NCBI GenBank assembly: GCA_904419725.1
Contig: CAJFSP010000011.1
Location: 1 to 39,413 of the forward strand
Reading direction: 5' to 3'
DNA length: 39,413 nt
Source: Candidatus Heteroclostridium caecigallinarum
GTDB taxonomy: Bacteria; Bacillota; Clostridia; Christensenellales; CAG-314
In this document: piece by piece, positions 1 through 6,197 of the stretch
How positions within the stretch are numbered: the stretch's first letter is position 1
Layout: every line of letters begins with the position of its first letter
Position numbers and translations under genes: made by a program
The notes under the pieces: model-generated
The model's input: the letters and a program-made list of their open reading frames with translations, nothing else
Databases searched by the model: none
Told to the model about the DNA's origin: nothing

Positions 1-42
1 CCATTTCGCCCTGTCGCTTTGTACGTGTTGCCTGAAATTCAT
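1..42 (-). CDS. Partial small gene of the tRNA-Arg element (N-terminus only)
   Basis: Only the first 14 codons (MNFRQHVQSDRAKW) are inside the window; the gene runs off the left edge in frame. A strong Shine-Dalgarno GGGAGG sits 6 nt before the ATG, and the stop of the 42-residue gene lies just upstream, so the two are consecutive genes of one leftward transcript. The product is not recognisable from so little sequence. Confidence 0.6.
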   Translation of the reverse strand, partial: MNFRQHVQSDRAKW

Positions 43-45
43 CTT

Positions 46-174
46 TTACCTCCCGTAATATCCATAGCGCCGCTGCCTTGCCCTGCCTCGCCGCGCCGAT
101 TGTTTGCCTTTTCTCCACCCGAGAGAAACGCCCCGCCTGAAAGCCACCTTTTCCGCTTTCGTCATTCTTGCCAT
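46..174 (-). CDS. Small, very basic protein (42 aa), mobile element
   Basis: A 42-codon frame begins MARMTKAEKVAF and ends in an Arg/Gly/Tyr-rich tail (RQRRYGYYGR). A textbook GGAGGTG lies just before the ATG, and the next gene follows after 3 nt. About half of the residues are Lys or Arg and there is no membrane segment, so a nucleic-acid-binding role (packaging, replication or accessory regulator of the element) is plausible, but this is inference. The frame is too short for usual gene-calling cut-offs. I do not recognise a named family. Confidence 0.6.
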   Translation of the reverse strand: MARMTKAEKVAFRRGVSLGWRKGKQSARRGRARQRRYGYYGR

Positions 175-418
175 ATGCACCTCCGTAAAATGTTTTTTAG
201 GCGGTTTTTATGCGGAACCGCCCGAAACCGCGCCATCAAGTGTGTGCCCATTTTGTCCGGGCTTTGGTGTGCGCTGATTACCGTCAACGCACGAACGGTA
301 CAAAAGGAGGAAGAACAGTTATGTATGGATATCTGCCTTCTGATGGAGCGGTAATGTTTTAAGACGATACCGCTAAACGTCACTACCCTCTATTTACAAA
401 TCACGTCAGGCTTGCCTC
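175..418. other. Intergenic stretch of the mobile element with a hairpin
   Basis: This 244-bp gap separates the 79-residue gene from the basic-protein gene. It holds an inverted repeat, GGCGGTT at 200-206 and AACCGCC at 216-222, just upstream of the basic gene's ribosome site, and a plus-strand AAGGAGG (304-310) before a 13-codon frame (321-362, MYGYLPSDGAVMF). A weak GTG-started minus frame (162-383) crosses it but has poor composition and overlaps the next start. The stretch could carry a leader, a small RNA or a replication signal of the element; none is proven. Confidence 0.35.
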
Positions 419-658
419 TTAATTCTCAAATTCCGCGAAATCCACGAATTTTACATAATCCCCCTGGATATCCAAAATAAGCGAATACGGCTCCATGAAT
501 TTGAGCGTGTAGTTTTCGTCCGACCAGAACTCTACCGCCGTCGGGTCTGCTATTCCGCCGTCCGTCTTCTCTCCTTGCACAAACAAATATTTGTACTTCT
601 CGCTCTTCGACGGCTTCATCGTCCGCCCTGTAAAATAACATCTGAATTGCCCTTTCAT
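419..658 (-). CDS. Hypothetical protein (79 aa), first leftward gene of the element
   Basis: The protein starts MKGQFRCYFTGRT and ends FVDFAEFEN. It is soluble and acidic, with alternating short beta-like segments, and has no signal peptide or membrane helix. A strong ribosome site (AAAGGAG) precedes the ATG. It is the first gene behind the promoter at 735-763, which is overlaid by repressor operators, so it is probably silent while the element is integrated. The family is not recognised. A small accessory replication or DNA-binding protein of a phage or integrative element is possible, but no motif supports this. Confidence 0.65.
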   Translation of the reverse strand: MKGQFRCYFTGRTMKPSKSEKYKYLFVQGEKTDGGIADPTAVEFWSDENYTLKFMEPYSLILDIQGDYVKFVDFAEFEN

Positions 659-697
659 TTCCTTTTCTCCTTTGCCGGCTCGTCTCCGGTCTTTTGA

Positions 698-734
698 TAT
701 ACTATAAATCAGTAAAATACTGATTTATAGTATA
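698..734. promoter_or_regulatory. Large perfect inverted repeat, probable repressor operator
   Basis: Two 17-bp arms separated by AAA form a perfect palindrome (left arm TATACTATAAATCAGTA). It covers the predicted transcription start of the leftward promoter. The half-site core (AAATCAGTA) resembles the nearby direct repeats (AAATTCAGTA), so the same protein, most likely the HTH repressor at 809-1150, could bind all of them. Confidence 0.6.
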
Positions 735-763
735 AATATAATTCTAAAATTCAGTATTGTCAA
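735..763 (-). promoter_or_regulatory. Leftward sigma-A promoter of the element
   Basis: On the minus strand TTGACA (758-763), a 17-nt spacer and TATATT (735-740) form a near-consensus promoter that reads into the 79-residue gene. The repeat TTCTAAAATTCAGTA (742-756) lies between the two boxes and the palindrome at 698-734 covers the start, so a bound repressor would shut it off directly. Confidence 0.7.
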
Positions 764-796
764 TATGCAGTCGCCAAAAAGTTCTAAAATTCAGTA
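742..796. repeat. Direct repeat pair (15 bp, 40 bp apart), probable operators
   Basis: TTCTAAAATTCAGTA occurs at 742-756 and again at 782-796. The first copy sits inside the leftward promoter. The second lies 12 bp upstream of the repressor start codon, where it could serve autoregulation. The exact 40-bp spacing puts both on nearly the same face of the helix, which suits cooperative binding. Confidence 0.6.
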
Positions 797-808
797 AATG
801 AGGTGTAT

Positions 809-1150
809 ATGCTGCGACTTGCAGAATTAAGAAAAGAAAAAGGAATAACTCAAAAACAACTAGCCGAATATTTCCATGTATCAAGCGGCAATATTTGCGA
901 TTACGAAAAAGGAAGAATTGAACCAAACATTTCAAAAATAATTGCGTTTGCCGACTTTTTCGGCGTATCAACAGACTATCTTTTAGGCAGAGAAAACGAC
1001 TACGGTCTGGTAGAAGTGCGCAACACCAACACACCGAAAGAAACTGAGGTACTCTCTCTGTTCAACGCTCTGGATGAAGCCCACCAGGTCATGATGATTG
1101 ACATCATGAAAAAATTCGCTGACACTACGGAAAAAGAAAAAGCCTTTTGA
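809..1150 (+). CDS. XRE/Cro-CI-type HTH repressor of the mobile element (113 aa)
   Basis: The N-terminal 60 or so residues form a classic HTH_3 domain: LRLAELRKEKGITQKQLAEYF, recognition helix SSGNICDYEKG, then a phage-repressor-like continuation ending DYLLGR. The C-terminal 45 residues are helical, probably for dimerisation. I chose the ATG at 809 (MLRLAEL) over the GTG at 803 because it gives the usual start of the domain; AGGTG at 801-805 is a close ribosome site. It is 19 nt upstream of the integrase and divergent from the small-gene operon, the usual layout of a lysogeny-type control region. The likely operators are the repeats at 698-796. Confidence 0.85.
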   Translation: MLRLAELRKEKGITQKQLAEYFHVSSGNICDYEKGRIEPNISKIIAFADFFGVSTDYLLGRENDYGLVEVRNTNTPKETEVLSLFNALDEAHQVMMIDIMKKFADTTEKEKAF

Positions 1151-1167
1151 CGGAATATAATATTCCG
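1151..1167 (+). promoter_or_regulatory. Palindrome at the integrase start
   Basis: CGGAATATAATATTCCG is a perfect 8-bp inverted repeat around a central A. It ends two nucleotides before the ATG at 1170 and occupies the place where a Shine-Dalgarno should be; no SD is visible. As RNA it would form a hairpin next to the start codon, and as DNA it could be a protein site. Confidence 0.5.
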
Positions 1168-1169
1168 GC

Positions 1170-2348
1170 ATGGAAAACAACCTTTACAAACATATAGACG
1201 TCGCGCTGACGGCTCTGCTCGAAGCCAAAGCGGAAATTATTAAATACAACCTCAGCTTTTCCAAAGCGATGAGTGAATTAAAAGCGCGGCAATTCAAAAC
1301 AGAAATTTACAAACTACTCTATCCCGACAAATCACATCAGGCAATCGACCTTCCGGAGAAAGATATGCCGACCATAACGCTCAAAACCGGTTCTTTGAGA
1401 AAACGCGCCGACGGACTTTTTGAAGTCCGTTTTTATGTCGCCAAAAAACGATATTCTGTCTATGACAAAAGCGCCGACGGCTGTGTAAAAAAAGCGAACA
1501 AACTCATCAGGGAAAAAGCCCGGGCGGAAAAACAAAAACCTGTCATGCCGAGCCTAAAAGAGTGGCTGTACAAATGGCTGGAAACTTACAAAAAACCGTA
1601 TGTTTCTTTGGGGCAGTTCCGCGCGCTGGAAACAAACATAAGGCTGCACATTCTGCCCAACGCAAAAAACCTGCCGCTGGACAAATACAAACAGCACGAT
1701 TGCCAGACCACCATAAACAACATTGTGTCGCCAAGAGCCAAAAAGGACGCTTTCGAAATTCTGACCAACGCTTTTGACAAAGCCGTTGTATGCGAAATGT
1801 TGGCAAAATCCCCGATGGTCGGACTGCAAAAACCGAAATACAAAAAGACAACCGGCTGCGCTCTGAGCGGAACCGAACAGCAAGAGTTTTTACGAAAGAT
1901 AGAACCGCTGCCGGAAAAAAGCGCTTTCCTTTTTCTGCTGCATTCGGGACTCAGAAGAACGGAACTTGTGTCGCTGAGATGGCGCGATATAGACTTCGAG
2001 GGCGAAACGATACACGTCCGGGGAACCAAAACAGCCACAAGCGACCGCGTTTTACCCCTGCTGGTACCCCTACGGCGTATTTTATCCGGCTTGCCAAAAA
2101 GCGGCGAAAAAATTTTTTCCGTCTCCGCCGACCATCTGACAAAACTCTTCAAGCAAATTTGCCCTAATCACAAATTGCACGATTTACGGCACACTTTTGC
2201 CACGAATTGCCTGGAAAAAGGCGTTTCCATGAAGGTTTTGCAACGTTGGCTGGGGCATTCCGACTACGGCACAACGGCAAACATTTACTCGCACGTAAGC
2301 GATGATTTCAGCCGGGAAGAGGCAAAAAAGTACTCGGCGGGAGAGTAG
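1170..2348 (+). CDS. Tyrosine recombinase (site-specific integrase)
   Basis: A 392-residue phage/ICE-type integrase that should insert and excise the element at the adjacent tRNA-Arg gene. Residues about 67-115 resemble the arm-binding (AP2-like) domain, 125-220 the SAM-like core-binding domain, and 230-392 the catalytic domain. Catalytic residues are visible: R262 in SGLRRTEL, the Lys in RGTKTATSDR, H337 and R340 in HDLRHTFA, H363 in LGHSDYGTT and Y373 in ANIYSHV, so the enzyme looks intact. The ATG at 1170 has no ribosome site, whereas an in-frame ATG at 1365 (MPTITLKTGSL) has GGAG six nucleotides upstream and would give a 327-residue protein with the usual integrase N-terminus. Residues 1-65 may therefore be an optional extension. 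Confidence 0.9.
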   Translation: MENNLYKHIDVALTALLEAKAEIIKYNLSFSKAMSELKARQFKTEIYKLLYPDKSHQAIDLPEKDMPTITLKTGSLRKRADGLFEVRFYVAKKRYSVYDKSADGCVKKANKLIREKARAEKQKPVMPSLKEWLYKWLETYKKPYVSLGQFRALETNIRLHILPNAKNLPLDKYKQHDCQTTINNIVSPRAKKDAFEILTNAFDKAVVCEMLAKSPMVGLQKPKYKKTTGCALSGTEQQEFLRKIEPLPEKSAFLFLLHSGLRRTELVSLRWRDIDFEGETIHVRGTKTATSDRVLPLLVPLRRILSGLPKSGEKIFSVSADHLTKLFKQICPNHKLHDLRHTFATNCLEKGVSMKVLQRWLGHSDYGTTANIYSHVSDDFSREEAKKYSAGE

Positions 2349-2412
2349 TTTTACCCCTACTACTACCCCCAAAACGTGTTTTTTAACAAAAATTTGACCT
2401 CAAAAATACAAC

Positions 2413-2458
2413 AAAAAAGCCCGTTTTTACGGTGTTTTTGCCGCAAAAACAGGCTTTT
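2413..2458 (-). terminator. Terminator behind tRNA-Arg (also faces the integrase)
   Basis: AAAAGCC and GGCTTTT arms, extended by GTTTTT/AAAAAC with one mismatch, form a long hairpin directly after the tRNA 3' end. On the minus strand it ends in a T run. The A/T flanks on both sides would let it stop the integrase transcript as well. Confidence 0.65.
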
Positions 2459-2534
2459 GGCGTACCATAAGGGACTCGAACCCCTAACCTTTTGGTCCGT
2501 AGCCAAACGCTCTATCCAATTGAGCTAATGGTAC
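2458..2534 (-). tRNA. tRNA-Arg (anticodon ACG)
   Basis: The minus strand folds into a full cloverleaf. The acceptor arms GTACCAT and ATGGTAC pair perfectly, the D arm is GCTCAATTGGATAGAGC, the anticodon stem-loop is TTTGG-CTACGGA-CCAAA with anticodon ACG, and a GGTTCGAGTCC-type T arm is present. The discriminator G is followed by an encoded CCA (2460-2458). The integrase abuts the 3' end, so this gene is the probable attachment site: the element rebuilds the 3' end here and the second att copy would lie left of the window. Confidence 0.95.
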
Positions 2535-2587
2535 AAATATAAGTTTGTCGGCTGTCCGCGGGTATGCGCCCCGCACTCAGCTTAAAC

Positions 2588-2616
2588 AGTATACGCCCGA
2601 CTGGGATTTTTGTCAA
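2588..2616 (-). promoter_or_regulatory. tRNA-Arg promoter
   Basis: The minus strand shows TTGACA (2611-2616), exactly 17 nt, then TATACT (2588-2593), about 54 nt before the mature tRNA 5' end. Confidence 0.8.
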
Positions 2617-2690
2617 ATATATTTGATTTGCCGCGCGTTAGTTTTGAAAATCATAGCCGAAGGGTATCGCGACGCATAATGAACAGGTAT

Positions 2691-2719
2691 TTTACTCCGC
2701 CGCGCGGCGGTATTATAAT
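2691..2719 (+). promoter_or_regulatory. Flavodoxin-cupin promoter with a palindromic spacer
   Basis: TTTACT (2691-2696), 17 nt and TATAAT (2714-2719). The spacer begins with the perfect palindrome CCGCCGCGCGGCGG (2697-2710), which could be an operator for a regulator acting between the boxes. Confidence 0.6.
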
Positions 2720-2764
2720 GACAGTGGGCAAAGCCCGAAAAATCAAGACGAGAGAGGTGAATAT

Positions 2765-3253
2765 ATGAGCAGCGGAAAAAAACTCGTGGCGTATTTTTCA
2801 TGCGGCGGCGTGACAGCCAAAGCAGCGAAAACGCTTGCCGAAGCGGCGGACGCCGACTTGTTTGAAATCAAACCCAAAGTGCCGTACACGGCGGCCGACC
2901 TGGACTGGACGGACCCGCGCAGCCGCAGCACAGTTGAAATGAAAAACCCGGCGTCCCGCCCTGAAATAGCCGAACGGGTCAAAAACATGGCGGAATATGA
3001 CGTGGTTTTTGTAGGGTTCCCTATCTGGTGGTATGTCGCCCCGACAATCATAAACACTTTTTTGACTAGTTACGACTTCGTCGGCAAAACGATAGTGCCG
3101 TTTTTCACGTCGGGCGGAAGCGGAGCCGGCAACACCGACAAAATTCTGCGTTCGCTTTGTCTGCCGACAGTCAGCTGGAAGCCCAGCAAAAGACTCAGCG
3201 GCGGCGTAAGCCGTGAGTCGCTCGGAGAGTGGATTGCTTCCCTGGGCATATAA
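2765..3253 (+). CDS. Flavodoxin-family protein
   Basis: A 162-residue protein of the small NAD(P)H-dependent/flavodoxin_4 type. It begins with the beta-strand LVAYFSCGGVTAKAA, where the FMN phosphate-binding loop sits (CGGVTAKA in place of the more usual SxTGNT pattern). The family hallmark PIWWYVAPTIINTFL is at about residues 89-103, and a glycine-rich second flavin loop TSGGSGAG at about 118-125. It probably carries electrons with bound FMN in the cytoplasm; the partner is unknown. The start has AGAGAGGTGA upstream. It is followed after 10 nt by a cupin gene and shares its promoter. Cys in the FMN loop is slightly unusual. Confidence 0.85.
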   Translation: MSSGKKLVAYFSCGGVTAKAAKTLAEAADADLFEIKPKVPYTAADLDWTDPRSRSTVEMKNPASRPEIAERVKNMAEYDVVFVGFPIWWYVAPTIINTFLTSYDFVGKTIVPFFTSGGSGAGNTDKILRSLCLPTVSWKPSKRLSGGVSRESLGEWIASLGI

Positions 3254-3263
3254 GGAGGCCTAT

Positions 3264-3692
3264 ATGGATTATAAAGACTTTGAAAAGCAAAACATTTTCG
3301 GCAAAGGGCAGGAAAACACCGCCTACGCAAAATATTTTATCGGCACATCGTATCTCAATCCGATAAACTCGCCGTCGGCGGGCAAACCGTTTTTCGCCAA
3401 CGTGACATTCGAGCCTGGCTGCCGCAACAACTGGCACGTGCACCGCGCCGACAAAGGCGGCGGACAGATTTTGCTGTGCGTCGCCGGCGAAGGCTGGTAT
3501 CAGGAGTGGGGCAAAGAAGCCCGCGCCCTTAAACCGGGCGACTGCGTGGAAATCCCCGTCGGCGTAAAACACTGGCACGGCGCAAAAAAAGACAGCTGGT
3601 TTGCGCACATCGCCGTGGAAGTGCCGGGCAAAAACACGTCCAACGAATGGCTTGAAGCGGTGAGCGACGAACAGTACGACAAACTGCCGTAA
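3264..3692 (+). CDS. Cupin-domain protein, carboxymuconolactone-decarboxylase-type cupin
   Basis: A 142-residue single cupin barrel. The metal-site motifs are NNWHVHRADKGGGQILLCVAGEG (HxH plus Gln) and PVGVKHWHGA (last His), as in small cupins often found with flavodoxins and carboxymuconolactone decarboxylases in Clostridia. The start at 3264 (MDYKDFEKQ) has AAGGAGG seven nucleotides before it; longer frames upstream overlap the flavodoxin and are not needed. It is second in the flavodoxin operon and ends before the terminator at 3729. The reaction is unknown; detoxification or redox chemistry on a small carbonyl compound is a guess from family context. Confidence 0.85.
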   Translation: MDYKDFEKQNIFGKGQENTAYAKYFIGTSYLNPINSPSAGKPFFANVTFEPGCRNNWHVHRADKGGGQILLCVAGEGWYQEWGKEARALKPGDCVEIPVGVKHWHGAKKDSWFAHIAVEVPGKNTSNEWLEAVSDEQYDKLP

Positions 3693-3728
3693 AACCGATA
3701 TATTCAATTTCCCCTCCACGAAAGGCAT

Positions 3729-3756
3729 AAAAAAAGACCGCTTGCGCGGTCTTTTT
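3729..3756. terminator. Bidirectional terminator and left copy of a 28-bp direct repeat
   Basis: Seven A, the hairpin GACCGC-TTGC-GCGGTC and five T. It serves the cupin (plus) and the nucleotidyltransferase (minus), whose stop codon overlaps it. The same 28 bp recur without a mismatch at 8742-8769, at the other end of the AT-rich island. Confidence 0.85.
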
Positions 3757-4468
3757 AATTATCGCTTTGTTCAAGCAAAACATTCAGCTGTTCGACAGTA
3801 TTAAACGCAAATTCACGATAGTCTGTAAATTCAATTATTTTCGCTTTAATATTTGTTTCGTTGAAGACATCAAGAAATTCCATTTCATTTCCGTGTTTGT
3901 GATAATATCTCCCGTTTGGGGCATATATCGCGTCATGAAACTCGCAAAGATATTTTTTCAGCGCTAATATATCGCAACAAAACAGGCTCAAATCGTGATA
4001 CCCGCGACTGACCGTCTCCCCAAATTTGGAGAAATAAACATTGACGCCGCCTTTTTTGTTATCGCTGACACACACGTACGGATTGTTTTCCACAACGCAC
4101 GGTATGAGCGATACGCCGTCATAACAATCAAGCAAATAATTTATAATTTCTTCGCGCTGTAAACTGTCGCCCCATAAAATAAAACCAATATCACCTTTTT
4201 GCACATCAATGCCGCGCAAAACCTGCCAGACCGCGTCGCCACTGCCGAAGCCTGATGTGATAACGATTTTTTTTGCCGCTCCAAGTTCTTCCGGAACAAA
4301 AGCGCTTTCATTTTCCGTTGAACAGATAACATATATTTCGTCACATACAGATATTGCTTCTATATTTCTCAGCAATAAAGATTTGCCTCTGATGTTTACG
4401 AGTGCTTTCGGCACTTTACTTTTAAAGCGCGATTGTTTGCCAGCGCAAACGATAAACCCTCGTATCAT
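3755..4468 (-). CDS. Sugar-phosphate nucleotidyltransferase-like protein
   Basis: A 237-residue nucleotidyltransferase of the GlmU/RmlA superfamily, catalytic domain only. The N-terminus RGFIVCAGKQSRFKSKVPKAL is the nucleotide-binding signature in a modified form (CAGKQSR for AGGxGTR, then PKAL). SGFGSGDAV at about 72-80 matches the GTGDAV-type loop that contacts the base, and LWGDS holds D101, the likely Mg ligand. There is no hexapeptide-repeat acyltransferase domain. It should make an NDP-sugar or similar activated intermediate from NTP. Its start overlaps the stop of the CofD-HAD gene by 4 nt (ATGA), so it is translationally coupled and last in the operon. Base composition is clearly AT-richer than host genes. 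Confidence 0.8.
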   Translation of the reverse strand: MIRGFIVCAGKQSRFKSKVPKALVNIRGKSLLLRNIEAISVCDEIYVICSTENESAFVPEELGAAKKIVITSGFGSGDAVWQVLRGIDVQKGDIGFILWGDSLQREEIINYLLDCYDGVSLIPCVVENNPYVCVSDNKKGGVNVYFSKFGETVSRGYHDLSLFCCDILALKKYLCEFHDAIYAPNGRYYHKHGNEMEFLDVFNETNIKAKIIEFTDYREFAFNTVEQLNVLLEQSDN

Positions 4469-6180
4469 AGATATTTCTCCAATAACCGTAACAAAATATT
4501 CGTTTCAAACACGCTTTTTACCTGGCAAAACGCCGAGCACTTGCCAGCTATCACGACATCATTGCCCATATACGTTTCATCACCAACATACAAAATTCTA
4601 CCGTGACGGTCAATATAGTCCAAAACAATGGATTTATTATTGTTTTTACTCAAAACATCCACCGTGGTTTTTCCGGTTTTGCAAGCTAGATAGTTATTGT
4701 CACTGTCATTCAACGCAGAACAGACGTCATCTCTGACCTTATCTGCAAGCGGTTTGATTTTTATATTAACCACTCCGTCAGAATCAATAATTACGGTTTT
4801 ATCGGTTATACCGAGTTCATCGACTACTGCCATTATGCTTTTAACACTCTCTTGACTGAGTACGCATTTATCAATTCGCTTTATCTTCTTCCCTTGAAGA
4901 TAAAGCGTAGAATTGGCATCCGCCCATATCGGGATGTGAAAAGATGACAGCGATTCGTAAACCTGAAGTATTTTTCTTCGTATGCTGTCAAATGAGTTTC
5001 CGCTGACGATAATCGTTTTCTCGCAAAACCGGTCTTGCAATAAACATAGGTTTTCAATTGAAGTTTTCTGAGCTGACTCTGTCGTTTCACGACTCCATAG
5101 TGTATCGTCAAAATCAAATATGACCGTGTCAAATTTTCCGATAAGACCAAAGTAAACATCAAGTACGGCACGGGCGAAGAGTTCAGGACAGTGCTTACCT
5201 TTTAAATTGCCCATATTTCTGACTTCAAAATTATGTCTGTCATCAATCTGCCGCAAAAGAGTTTCAGCTTCTGAATTGACCAGGATTGTAAAATCAGACA
5301 AATCCAATCCTGTCTCCTCCATAAAACCGACAAATTGCAAGCTGCTGACGCCGTATGAATCGCCGTCTTTATCGTTATTTAAAATCCATATTTTTTTTGC
5401 GTGTGAAGCATTGATGTATTTGTAAAAATCCAAATACTTCACTGTCGGTTGCAAAGAGCTCCAAAATGTACCGGTTGAAATAAGAATCAGGTCGGCGTTT
5501 TTTACAAGTTTAACAGCTGCGGGGTTAAGCCCATAACTATCGTTGCGCACGTCAAAAAATACATCTACTATAATATCGTCCGGATTATTCCAACAAACTA
5601 TATCGCCTTCATCGGCGATAATGTGACCGCTTTGAGTAACGGCCTTTATAAAGACATTATCAAATGAGTTCAGAACAACAAAGTCATCTATGCCCAGCAT
5701 GTCGCAAAAATGTTTGTTTGTTTTTTCATATCCGATTTCGCGAAACATCTGGGCATATACTATATTGGCAACGACAAAATCTTTATATTCATATTCATGC
5801 GCCACCGGCGAATCAAAAAAACCGCGCACATATCTTGAATATTGCGATAGATTCCATTGTTTAAGTAAGCTTTCTATTTCCTTTCTTTCATTTCCGCGCG
5901 TAAAGTTAAACCGCTTACTGAAAAACTCCGGCAAATTGCCTTCTTCGCCATGAATTATTTCATACATTCGCTCATGATTTTTTCTGATATCCGATACTCC
6001 CAGCATATCGGTTACGGCACGGCATACACCTGTGCTTTTGCCATTGTCATAGGCATTGACAATAACTTTAATATCGAGTTTTTTTTCTTGTCCGAAAAGT
6101 TGCTTCAATCCTTTGATTAGTGCGTCATTACCGGAACCGCCGGACAGCACAACAACTTTAAGCATTTCATTTGTGTTCAT
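4465..6180 (-). CDS. CofD/YvcK-like domain fused to a HAD phosphatase (571 aa)
   Basis: The N-terminal part (about 1-340) has CofD/YvcK (UPF0052) signatures: VVVLSGGSGNDALIKGL (8-25), NAYDNGKSTG (42-51, like the DDGGSSG loop of YvcK) and LGVSDIRKN (60-68). Proteins of this family bind or transfer nucleotide-linked phosphate compounds: CofD works with a CofC nucleotidyltransferase, and YvcK binds UDP-sugars. The C-terminal part (about 350-571) is a HAD hydrolase with D356 and D358 in DFDDT, the Ser of IIVSGNS, K516 and GDETYMGND (534-541), in the order expected for C2-capped sugar phosphatases. No signal peptide or membrane segment is seen. It lies 18 nt after the glycosyltransferase gene and overlaps the nucleotidyltransferase. 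The fusion is unfamiliar to me and the exact reaction is unknown. Confidence 0.75.
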   Translation of the reverse strand: MNTNEMLKVVVLSGGSGNDALIKGLKQLFGQEKKLDIKVIVNAYDNGKSTGVCRAVTDMLGVSDIRKNHERMYEIIHGEEGNLPEFFSKRFNFTRGNERKEIESLLKQWNLSQYSRYVRGFFDSPVAHEYEYKDFVVANIVYAQMFREIGYEKTNKHFCDMLGIDDFVVLNSFDNVFIKAVTQSGHIIADEGDIVCWNNPDDIIVDVFFDVRNDSYGLNPAAVKLVKNADLILISTGTFWSSLQPTVKYLDFYKYINASHAKKIWILNNDKDGDSYGVSSLQFVGFMEETGLDLSDFTILVNSEAETLLRQIDDRHNFEVRNMGNLKGKHCPELFARAVLDVYFGLIGKFDTVIFDFDDTLWSRETTESAQKTSIENLCLLQDRFCEKTIIVSGNSFDSIRRKILQVYESLSSFHIPIWADANSTLYLQGKKIKRIDKCVLSQESVKSIMAVVDELGITDKTVIIDSDGVVNIKIKPLADKVRDDVCSALNDSDNNYLACKTGKTTVDVLSKNNNKSIVLDYIDRHGRILYVGDETYMGNDVVIAGKCSAFCQVKSVFETNILLRLLEKYL

Positions 6181-6197
6181 CGTTTTACTTTCCTATA

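Noticed and set aside
19..354. Plus-strand 111-codon frame at the left edge
   Set aside because: It runs antisense to two genes with strong ribosome sites and has a Pro/Arg-rich product without a family.
162..383. Minus-strand 73-codon frame between the small element genes
   Set aside because: GTG start with a weak ribosome site, Cys/Arg/Ser-rich implausible composition, and overlap with the well-supported start of the 42-residue gene; kept only as a remote possibility.
2046..2370. Similar TTTTACCCCT strings inside and after the integrase as att core repeats
   Set aside because: The match is about ten bases and one copy is inside the catalytic domain; the tRNA 3' end is the better att candidate.
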